Assembly: GCA_033557835.1 (NCBI GenBank)
Contig: JAWQRO010000185.1
Coordinates: forward strand, 1 to 50,011
Direction of reading: 5' to 3'
Source of the DNA: Helochares maculicollis
Lineage: Eukaryota; Arthropoda; Insecta; Coleoptera; Hydrophilidae
Length of the DNA: 50,011 nucleotides
Shown here: piece after piece, positions 10,426 through 22,500 of the stretch
Layout: every line of letters begins with the position of its first letter
How positions within the stretch are numbered: position 1 is the first letter of the stretch
Notes under the pieces: model-generated
The model's database searches: none
Told to the model about the DNA's origin: nothing
What the model saw: the letters and a program-made list of their open reading frames with translations, nothing else
Program-made: the position numbers and the translations under genes

Positions 10426-10469
10426 TCGTTATTAGTGATATTATGCTTAAATAGTGTTTCAGAGATACA

Positions 10470-10521
10470 ATGCGCACTACATTATGCGCACTTATAACTT
10501 TTTTAGTGATTTTTCTTAAAG
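10470..10521 (+). CDS. Exon 1: signal peptide
   Basis: ATG opens 17 codons, MRTTLCALITFLVIFLK, a basic N-tip followed by a hydrophobic core, then the donor G|GTAAGG. The exon ends in phase 1. It is too short to show up as an ORF but fits a secretory leader for the downstream extracellular domains. Confidence 0.8.
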
Positions 10522-13500
10522 GTAAGGTTTTGCTCCCTTTCTAATCAAGCTTTTCCTTTGCAAACTTGTGCGCGAAATCTAATTATGGGGTTAAATGCGA
10601 GAACGGGTCGCACGAGGACCATATTTTCCATGTATAAACATTAAATCATCCTGGTGAATTTTTCATAATTAGTTACTAGATTTTCTTTTGCACCTGTGTA
10701 CGCGAGTCCAGTAAAAACCTGGAGCTTTAATTTAAATTTAAATAGGTCTTTGTTAGTGTATGTTTTTGAAAGAACATACAGAGAATAAGGGCACAAGACT
10801 AAAATTATTCACGGGAAACCCTTCTTTCTCGGCCTGTTTCATTATCCTAAATAAAATACTTAAATAGGTATTTACGTTTCGTCTTACAGGAAAACTATTT
10901 CTTAATAATATTCGGTAAAAGTAAGTCGCGTGTTTAGCACCTACGTAGAAGGCCGGTCGCAGTAACTCAACCTTAAAAAATGTAAAACTCCGTCGACAGT
11001 TTGAAATTTACATAAATTTTAGGTCATTTTCTCCGTGAACTATCCATTTATTACTCATGATCTTGGCATTTAATTTTTGCAATCATTAATTGCATACTCA
11101 AAGTTAATCAATTATCGTGTTTTGCAGGGTGGGCAACTCTCGTTCTATTAAATAATTGCAATTTGTAATTTAAACGAAGTATGCTGTACTAAATGACTTC
11201 ATTTAACGTGCCCATTTGCCATCTGTTTAACAAATAAATCCTGCAATTCTCAAGTCGGTGATCTTATCTTAAAAGTGTCACTTGAAAATTGACCATCTGG
11301 CTATCAATTCAAATCGCACGCCAATTGCTATCAAAATCAACAAAGAAAATAAATCAGACAGTTTCAATGATCAACGTCTTAAATGCAACAATTTCTCACA
11401 AGTGCATAACGCAGCTAGCAGCTCTCAGCCAGTGGTTAAACTTAATAACTTTAATATAAAATTTATTACTCGTCCGTCTAACTAAAGCATTTGATTGACC
11501 TCCACATCCATAAATCAATTTAGTTTTAAATCACATTTCAGATTTCCGTTAGTAATTTGTACTTATATAAATCCGATTGTCAGCAATAAATCAAGAAAGT
11601 TTTGATAATCACTCACGTAATATAGATATAGATATATAGTGTAAAGCGGGGCCACCCAGACGGATAATTGATCATCTTAGCGTTAAGAAAACATCTTTTT
11701 GTTGGCTGCAGTAGCCCAGAATTCGATGCCTCGAAGATACGAAAAACGTGTCCAAAAGCCTTTTCGTAATCGCTAAATGATTTGGTAATGATCGTAAATC
11801 CGTGACTTCCTCTTTTTAGGCTTTCTTAATTTACTTTAATTATTATTATATATTACAAGCGGCGAGGGAGAGGAGGGGGACTATTAATTTAGGTTTAAGC
11901 AAGTTTTAGTAATAGGGTCATCAAGGAAATAATTTAATTTAAAAATTGGCGCTTAATCTAGTTGTGATCAATTTGTGTCAGTTATCATTTCGAAATAAAT
12001 TATTTTTAATAATTTGATCAAAAGCAATTATTATACTTATATTGTATATTGTAGTCGAAAGTTGTTTATATGCATGAAAACCACTGTAGCTTTACATTAG
12101 TCGCAGTAACTTTCAGAAGCATTTTTCAACAGGATTTTAAAAGTATTTAGGTATATTGCGCAACATCACATTAATTTCAAATTTAAGGTAGCTGCACAGA
12201 TTGCTGCATAACTATAAAAAAGTGGTATTTTGTACAGTGTTTATTATGTCATTATTACCAAGCGCTTGGGGCGTTAAAAGTAACAGGATCCCACAATCTT
12301 AAAAAGTTTATCAAACAAACGAGGCGACATCTTTAAGCGATTAAAATACTTCATGTTATCTGAGAGCCGCATCTTTTTAAGCAGATTGCTCTAATCACCA
12401 ATCGTAAAGCTTTATTAAGTAAGTAGGTGTATTAACTTTGATTAGGTAATGTATGCAGAAAGGTAGGATTACTATCTGTTTCGTCGTTAGTAAGACTTTC
12501 AAAGGATTCAAAAGTTTACAAGGAACAGAAGCCTTGACTATTTTTTGTAAAATTTCGTACAGCTTTTGAGATTTCTTATAACTACATGCGGTGAAAAAAA
12601 CTTGATTTGAGGATTTTCTGAGGTAATTATCATTCTGTGAGGCCAAATATAGTCCATGCATTCATATTGATATTTATTTGACAAAGGCTCTTCAGCTGAC
12701 AGCGGCCAAGTACTACAAATAGCATTCTCTGGTTCATACGCAGCTGCTAATGGATGCGCATTTCATTGCCCAAAAATGCGGTAATCAAACGCATGTTGAT
12801 ATTCCCACTTATGCAGAGCGAATCTTAGAATGATTTATTTACGAGAAATCAGTTTAATTTCGTTGTACTAATCATTAGAGAGGTTCGGGTCTATATGGTT
12901 ATATTATATTACACTGAACCAAGCGAGCAGCAACGACTAAGCGAAGAATTATGATTTCCACCCCTTCTTGTGCTGCATCATATTTTCCATTTGGCAAAAA
13001 CTATTTCTAATAGCAGATGTAAATTCTGCTACTTTAACGTGGCCCAGAAGAACCTTTTATAAAAGAAATTAATCAATGTCAAAAATGTCTTTCTCATTTA
13101 TAACATAAATTTAAATTTCGTCAGAATGGACAACAATTATCACGAAAACATAACATAAATTTAAAACAGAATTGTCCTGCAATTATACAATAAATAGTTT
13201 TAGTTAGTAAATAGATAGTACATTGCTAATTATTTATGGCTTGTGTTTCTTACACAATTTTATTGATTGTTTTGTAATGGATGTTACATGTGTGGGTTAG
13301 TATTTTAACCGATTATGGAGACATCTGCCAATTATCTAGTCATGGTGCAGCAAAATCGAGCCGCGTGGACGTAAAAAGATCAAATGGGACATCATAGAAC
13401 TCAGAGAAGTCAGAAAGAACCATGAAACTCTTAAAGAGCTTAAGTCAAACCATTTACTATATCATAGAGAGATCATGAAAGAACTGGTATGTAAAATTTT

Positions 13501-16500
13501 TGATAAACAAAAATATTAATCAGTACCTATCGCAAGTATCTCGGACAGAGAAGCCTAGCTCACTATAGAAATAAAGGTATAAGGTGCTTATAGTTAAAGT
13601 CTATGTACTAACAAACAGCTACTCCGATGAATTATATTAGGAAATAAGTCAAACTCTAGAAAATGAGAGATTTCAACGTTAAAATCGGAAAAAATTATAT
13701 TAATCCACAACAGTATGAGTACCACTAATAGGTCTTTCAAGAATAAACTCTCAATAAAGAGGACCTGGCAACACTTAAATAATAATATTAGAAACGAAAT
13801 TGACTATATCTAAACTAATAGAAGAAATACAAGCAAAAACGTTAGTATAATGGACAGTTTTAACATCGATAGCGATCATAGACAGAGCTAAAACCCATAT
13901 ACACACGCGACTTTAAAGAAGAAAACTCTTAAGTAAACCAATAGAGTCATTGGAATTGACAAACTTTACAACTGACATACACTCTGCACATCAAATTAAA
14001 TGGGTCTATAAATCAAACTTAAAACTTCAAAACTGCAATTGAAGTAGTAGATATGTTTAAACTAAATACAATCATGCAGCTATCTGATATCATCAAAAAT
14101 CAAATTAAAACAGATATTCAAAAGTACAATGAAACTTTTGCACAATTTGTAAATGAAAACAGAAAGAACTGCAAGAAAACCAGGCAAAAGGTAACCATTG
14201 GGTGAAAACAAATAGTAGCAATTTCAATAAAATGCTTTATAATTCACAACAAATGGAAACTCTCTATATTTGTATTATCCGGTTCGAAGACCAGAAAGGT
14301 GTCGTCCAAATGGAAGACCAAAAATGTAGCAAGGATCGAAATTACGCACCTCATGCGCGTTAATACGATCAAGCCAATAATACTATGTTGACTGTATATT
14401 ATTGTATTTAATCACTTCCCAATAGTATGTACAAGGGCTTACAAATTACATATTACTATTCTTTACAGTTGCATACTTAACACTAACTCTAAAACTAAAC
14501 TTATCACCTATACCTAACCTATGAGAAAGTAGTGGGGATACCATCCTCTCCCTCCAGCGCCCCAATAGGACGCAACAATATTAAGACTCACAAATTGAAG
14601 AACCAACAGAAGAAGTAGCTGAACTAAAAAAGATTCTAAAAGTACTGACAAATGGTAGGACAGCAGAAAATGATGGAATAAGAACTAAGTTACTGAAATT
14701 AGCAGGCAAGGAAATACCAACTTATCTAGCAAAGATATAAGCTGACTACATTCAAAAAAGGAAGCTTCCAAAACAATGGAACGAAACCTATTATAACACT
14801 GAATATAGCCAATAGTCCAGACGGTTTGCAAAATGTAAATGAAGAGCTATATGCAGAGCTATAAATAAACAAAAGGGAACTTACACCAGTTATAGACATC
14901 ACCGTGAATGGAAAAACAGAAAAAGTTAACGGATATGTGGACTTAGAGCAATCAGTCCATGTTTCAGGATCACTGCTCCCAGAAATAAACAGAAAATGCA
15001 AACTGGCTTGAAGATCATTTGTAAGGAATTTCACAATACTCAAATCCAGCATGTTTTTCTATCTAAAAAGCAAAGCCTTTGATTAATCCATCTCACCAAT
15101 ACCAATATATGGCTGTGAAACTTCAATTCTAAATGCAGTCATTACACAAAAGCTTTTAACTTCTCAAAGAATACTGGAAGGAAGCATGTTAGGAATAAGA
15201 AGCCGGGACAGGAAAAGTACTTACTGGATAAGAGAAAGAGAGAAAAAGGGTAGATACATCAGAGGAAGGACTGAGAAGCCACAAGATTACTCTAATGGTA
15301 ACTTAGAGACGCAAAACGATCAAGGAAATGTTTTAATAGATGGGACCGAAACATACAATTTCAATGTTTTTTCAGAATTATATTTCATATTCGAAATACT
15401 TTAAATTGAATGTGTTTTTTTGCCTAAGATTCAGTTTTTTATTGCCATTTTATGGTCGGCCATTTAATTCAATTCTTTAATCAGTAATCTATGACTAAGC
15501 CTAAAAATTATTTATAATAGTACTGCCTCATGAGTAATAACTTTCCAGTAAGATTTAGCACGTGTGAAAATGTCCGTTGGAAGGCGAACTAAACATCACG
15601 TGCATTCTGAAAGTTTTTAATTTTTAGGCAAAAAAATTAACTCAATTTGCGTAAATCATAGAATAATTTTTGGCGGATTAAAAATAGCACATAAAACTGC
15701 TTTTTAATTGTTGTGATGGCTTAAACAATAAAAAAATAGGAAGGGTATATTGAAGAAATTGAATTTCAATCATAAAATACAAAAACTAATATGAAAGTTA
15801 CACAGGAATTCGATTTCTCATCGGTTACTTGAACAACTGTAATGTAGCTATATCAAATATGTTTAGTGTGCAGCTCATTATATTCACTAAAATTATATAT
15901 TTATCTTAATTTATTTGTACTCATTTTACGAAGTCTATATAAAATTGCCCAATAATGGCTTTATCATATATAATATTAAGTCGGTTCCATAAATTAGTTT
16001 TTCCAGTGGAGTTCCTATTTAAAAATTGAGAGGAAATTGTGTTGTGTAACATGAATATGCAATGCACTTGAGCAATAAATATTACTTTAGCAAATGTGTA
16101 TGCAACAACAACTTCATAGCCTTTGGGCTTCAAAAACATAAATCCCAGTCTAATCTACATCTATCAAAGATGTTGTTCTTGCAGACAAAGAACGTTGCTA
16201 CGAGTTTCATCAATAGTGCAAATATTTCAATGTATGTAAATTGAATTGACCAAATTGTAGTTAGTGAAAATATATAAAAAATATATATATTTAACTACAA
16301 AATAATGCATCAAATAAAATATACACGCAGGCTATCATTCCATTGTTTTGTGAAATGCACACTCTGAAATTTTTTAGCATAAATACATTAAGTTTGTTTG
16401 AAGATCTTGCGAAGCGAACATGATATACCGGAGAATAGTGCAAGCATACATTGTATCCCTTTAAATGAACACTGTTTAAGCTAATGAAATTCGAATACCA

Positions 16501-19500
16501 AACGCATATTTTGTAACGACTGCATATTATTTCCACTACTTTAAATAGTAGAGTCTAAAGAGACTATTGGTATTAAAGAAATTTAAACTACTCTCATTTG
16601 TTTGACATTCTCCTAGCATCGTACGGAATTTGCCCGCTTTTTATTTTATAATACTTGCCATATTACTAATTATAAACGTAAGTAAGTACATACATATATT
16701 ATTAGTGCAGTATATACATAAGTAATCAAGTAATAAGTGGTATATCTAACGAACAATGAAATATTAAAAGGTTCGATTTCTTTTTGCATTAAATTTTGCT
16801 ATTACTAACGATTTATTTATTTTTCGTTTTTAAATCAATGTTTAGTCGCGAGGGAAAACTACAAAATTATGGTTTATTTTTCTTCATGCGTTATATCTTT
16901 GTTTATTTCATGACAAGCGACAAGACAATGTAGTAATTTGAGATATGTACTGAGTTTTGCGAAACACGAGCTAACTTATAACTTATTAATTTCCATCCAA
17001 CAACCTAGGAAACAATTTTACTACTTGTTATTATGTCTATGTCTGCTTTCATACGAAATTAAACTACTCACCCAACGCGTTAAATCAAGATAATTGCAAC
17101 AAATCCATCTTAATTTGAAGAGATGATTAAAACAATGACCTTACACAATCACGTACGAAGAATTTTCAAGACACAAGAGCCCAAAAGGCTTGATTTTTTA
17201 TTTCTACAACAACGCTACCTTTTATTATCTGTTATTTATCGTAAAATTTTTACATGAAATATAATATATACCATAAAGATCAGTCTTATCTATTTATTGT
17301 AATAAAAACTTCACTTAGCAATAATTTCAATGTCATAATAATAAAATAAAAATGTTATCATCTTCTTTATTGTGTTCCTAGCGGCATATGTGAGCGTACT
17401 TACATGTATAATAGCCGCATTAAATTTATCTCATCGTTACCCTCATACCGGCACGGCCGGTGTAAAGCTTGCGAACTCTCCCTGAGCACAAAACAAACAT
17501 CCATTAACCTATAAATACCAAATTTTTACATACAAATAAGGTAAAAAAGCCAGGGGCACACCGACATGCGACATCATTGGTGTAAACTTTTAATTTGATT
17601 TTGCAATGTCCGCACTTGTAAATATTGTCCCACTTTAATCTTTAAAGGAAAATCTAAGCTCGAAACGTAAATATTAGCGTACGAGCGCTCAAGTAAATAG
17701 TCTGAAAAGAACTAATATTGTTTTTGTGTTTTTTTTCCAACAGACACAGCAATATCGACTCCGCAAAGCTCGCAAAGTAAGATCTACAAAATTATTAATG
17801 CCCCTATCACCGAAAGCGATTCAATATCACACATCAGCTTAATTAATAATATATCAGCTAGAAATTATGAGACTACAAAAGTTCCTCCGTTCAATACTAG
17901 TCAACGAAGTAAACTATCTACAAATGATCCGCGCTTACAGCGTAAGCGAAGACGCAGAAAAGGGAGGAAAAAGCGTCCTATAGCTGCAATAAATACGGGG
18001 CAAGATTTGTCCCGTAAGAACGAGACTAAAATTTTTAGGAATGGTAAAAGCAGCCGTGGCGCTTTGGGGAGAAATAAAGCAAACAGTGCGTCATCAAACA
18101 AACACCATAGGCGACACAACAAGAACAACAAAAAAGAACGTAAAAATCGCAGCGGTAAAATCAAAAGAAAAGAAAAAAAGGAACAACGGAAAGGACGAAA
18201 AAATCAAGGGAATAAAATTGCAGGTAAATACGAGAACCACGGATTTGGAACCTTGACTTATCGATTCTTTTTATAAGAATGCTGTTAGAGCCTCGGGCCA
18301 CTTTTAAATAAATTAAGATGCACCTAAATTAAACGTCAATTTAAAGTGAAATCTGTCTTTAAAAGCTTAAGGTTACACTTTTATTAATTGCATATTTTCA
18401 AACATACGATTTATATCCAACGAAAACCCAACCTCATCCTGTCAATTACATTTAACTTGAAACAATACCGTGCAAGACCCCCTGCTGCAAAACTAGCTCA
18501 TCCTATTTCCATTGTAAATTGGTTTCATTACAACTGTACCCTGTGCTTTGATTTCCTAACAATTTTATAAACGTTTCAACTTTTACAGCTATAGACACGA
18601 ACGATTTATCTAGTTTTACAACAGCCAGCGCTTTAAGGGCAACCGCCAGTTCAAGCAAAGCTTTGATTTCAACAACATTCAAACCAGGCTTGTTTTTTCA
18701 ATACACCACTCCCGATGTAAATATAGAGACGACGCCGACAACTGCAGTTACCACAGGAACCCATAATAAGGGAGACGAAAATAAGATTGGAAATAGCAAA
18801 GAAACCACTGTGGGCAAATTGGTTCCGGATGAGAGCGTGGTTAGTAAAGATGAAGTTGATTTGGTCAGAGAAAATGGGGGCGCCATCTTTTCCGGCTTTA
18901 AAATAAATTATTCGGAGTTAATGAAAACTGCAACTCCGATAATTGTGCCCCATATTCCTAAAGAAAACATTACGTTGAATACCTTGCTTAGCGAGTTGGA
19001 TTCTATAGAGAACGAACTGAATCAATTGAATGGAGGAGGCGGCAAGGCCGAGTCCGAAGCAAATCTGGAACGTAAAAGCAAAAATTATATTTCTCTGCCA
19101 GGATTTGAGCTGGGAAAATACGAGCTCAGTAAAAATAAGAAAAGTAGATGCAGTGTCAACAAGAATGGCTGTGAACATATTTGCAATGCAAACGGACCTG
19201 AAGTCTGCTCTTGCAGAGACGGTTTCTATCTTGCCGAGAACGGAAAGAATTGTATAGGTGAGTGTTTGCCTTTGCATTAATGTTATAAGATGCGCGCTAT
19301 GTACGAAACTAAGTACATGTTTATTTGGGTATGTACTCTGGATCCCCTTTATAAGGTGCTCGGTTGGAATGAATAGGGAATTTTGATTCCTATCCGAATG
19401 CACGAACTGGCTTACCTTTTAGAAGCGAGTTTCTTTTAGTCAATTAATTAACGTGCTTTTATATTACTAAATGCCTTTAAGCTTTTCAGGAAACATTTGC

Positions 19501-22500
19501 TTTTATTTAGTTTGTTTAAATTACAGATTCAAATGCTGTATTTTGGTTGAAAGATAGATGAACAGCTAAACAAAATGCTTGTAATATATTTTAAGATGAT
19601 CCACTATGCAAGAAATCTTAAACACGGTTTACTGTCAAATTTAAATAAACATCACGACATAAAATACTATTAAACTAATGCCTATTTCAAAAGTTGGTGC
19701 TAGAATACAAATTGGATTAATTTTTGTTTATATGGCACAGTGACAATGAGCTTGGAAAATTGTACGGAATGCACTCTGTTACAAATCGTCCATATAAAAT
19801 GAATGCAATTCAATTTAGAAACAGGTTAAACGGTTAAATAGAATGCAATTTTATTGTAATTTACATGCTTGTATATTTAATATAAACAGAACGCTTATTT
19901 TCAAAAATCTCAAACGTTCAACAATGAACAGTTTTGTAAAAACCCACAGATTCAAAATTTAGAGCAAATTAAAAAATCCAAGAACATACATGCAAAATAT
20001 AAGAGTGTAAATCCAGGGATAGATGAAAAGCTCAAAATTTCATTCATTTTACATTGATATAAAGACAATACAGTATACAACCAGTATCAATTCCAGGTGA
20101 AAAGCATTCGATTAATTCGTTTTACATTACAAAAGATACAACACAATTGGAGTAAATCGAAATGAAACTATTTTATTGTTACATGGGAATCTACGGAAAA
20201 GATACATCCTTCTAAAGGGCAAATTCCTGAAAATGAAAAATCTCACATTGAATTTGTTCATTTGTAAAGGTAAAATATCCCGATTAAAATGTAAATTAAA
20301 AATTTTTTCGTTCAAAAATACAGCAGAATGGAGTGGAATTTTATTGCAATGTTGTGCACAAAAAGGAGGCTAAAACTTATTTATTGAAGGCCATTTTATC
20401 ATAGCAATTGTATGAGGGTCTACTAGTGGCCGCATAGAATCAAAAATTGTGTTTTATATTATATTATTTTTGAGTTTGTGCTACTGAATATGAACAACAA
20501 ACCGATTATAAGAGTTTAAACACCATTTTGTCATTTATATCTATCTTCTTGTTGTTTCTTCATGTCCGCTTGTATAGACAAAAACGCTTGAAATAATTCA
20601 GAGAGATTATGAGTACTTAGAGAAAACTTCAAATGATTACAATTAATGATTGGTGCAGATTATTTGCAGGCACCCTTTAAAGTCAAAGGATATGCTGAGG
20701 ATTTTCCTTAGATAATAATGTGGAGATTATGAATTTATGTTTAGAATAATTTGATATATTGCTTTCAATGAATTTCCCTTAATCTGCCTTTAATGAGTAT
20801 GTTTCCGTTTCTATGTTAAAACATAATTTATAGTAGCTTACATTTAGCTTTACAATAATTGATTCTATAATCTTAACATATGTAGTCTAATAAATATTCA
20901 TTCATATTTAATAGCAAGATATTAAAACTTTCTTTGTCTGAAATTAACTATATCATATTAGAGGTATATTTATGTTTCAATTATAAAATCGGTCCAACCA
21001 ACCTCTAAAATGCTGTGCGTGGCTATGTAGAAAACTATTATATGTTAGATCGATAAATCAAAACAATATTTACCACTGAAAGTGTTAGTTAATTCAATAT
21101 GGACAACGATTATTACACAGGAATCCACATTTTCTTAAATAAATGTTTTGTTTACATAATATCTTTTATTTTTCTAGAAATGAAAGTAGACAAATACTAG
21201 TTTATAGCTTCATGTTAAGTTTATAGCCAAAAGATAAACTTAAATCACTGCTAGCCAAGTAATTTAACACATTGTGAATTGCTAGCCTAACAGACCTAAT
21301 TAAATTGCGTAACAAACAAAATTTGGTAGATATAAAAATTCGCACATTTGGATTTAAAGTAGCAGCAGATTTATTAAGTGTGGCAGATTTCATTAGACTT
21401 AGAAAATGTGTATATTTTTTATTAATTGAAAAGCAAAACTGGATTGATATATTTCACTTATAAACTAACTAATAGATAAGATAAAAATTATGATTTATTA
21501 AACTTTTTCGCTAAAACTATAGCCTTACATTTTTGAAGTGTCGTACTTAAAGAAACGTTCTCTCTTATGAAAAGACATGTCATAAAATTGGTACATATAG
21601 CTTTTGTTTTGTGTGCAACTGCATTGTCTTTAAGGTTTTGTTTTTATGCTACCTGCAAAAAATGTTAACATTTTTATATGTCCTGACATATTTTGACAAT
21701 CTACTTCTACGAGGATGTTGTACACGGTACAGGAGCTACTAAATTTTTGGAATATTTGCTTTTATTGAAGAGTTTGGGTTTGTTAAAGCGAAGCCGTTTG
21801 TTTAAAATCAAGGAGTGAAATTTTAAGAAATTATGGTAAGTAAACACAAGACACAATACTTGTTTTTTTCGGATGAAGCATCATTTATGTTAAATGGGGT
21901 GGTTGATACACAATTATCGTTATTATTCTCATAGAAATTATCACTGTATTTTTGAGGCCCTTGATAAGTGACCTAAAAAATTCGATGTTTGGGCGTGATT
22001 TTATAATTGGGGTCTTTCATATAGGGAAAAATTTAAGGTCAAACAATTACCAAATAATTTGGAAGATGGCATATGGACGAATACTAGGATATATAAGAGT
22101 TGGCTTTAGGAGGAAAATACATATTTGTCTGGATAGCAATGGACGTCATTTTGAACGATTGTTAATTTAATTAATCTATGTTCGTTGGACTTGAACTATA
22201 TGTGCAACCAGAAGTATAAATATAGATACAAAAGATTTAAAGTTGTTTTTTGTAATCAACTTCCTTGGCCACAATATATTCAAAAATTACAAATACACCC
22301 AAAACATTCTTATAAATAATATTTACTAATTTATGAATCGTAATATCTCCATGACATGATGCTTTAACCCAGGAACAATTCTTCCTGTGGCTTGTAAATC
22401 TCTTGTAATTTAGGCAAAAAAATAATCAATAATAGAGTGAACTTTTTGAAGGCGATCTCTAATATTATCAATACCATCAATTTGCAATAAATGCAATGAC

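Noticed and set aside
14281..14292. GGTTCGAAGACC resembling a tRNA B box
   Set aside because: There is no matching A box or cloverleaf; it lies inside the solo LTR.
14726..15052. 108-codon minus-strand ORF
   Set aside because: It is antisense to the C-terminal region of the RTE-like relic and has no family resemblance.
18007..18256. Two overlapping plus-strand ORFs in the basic exon region
   Set aside because: Only the frame that joins the signal-peptide exon and exon 3 in phase 1 is kept. The other is an out-of-frame shadow.
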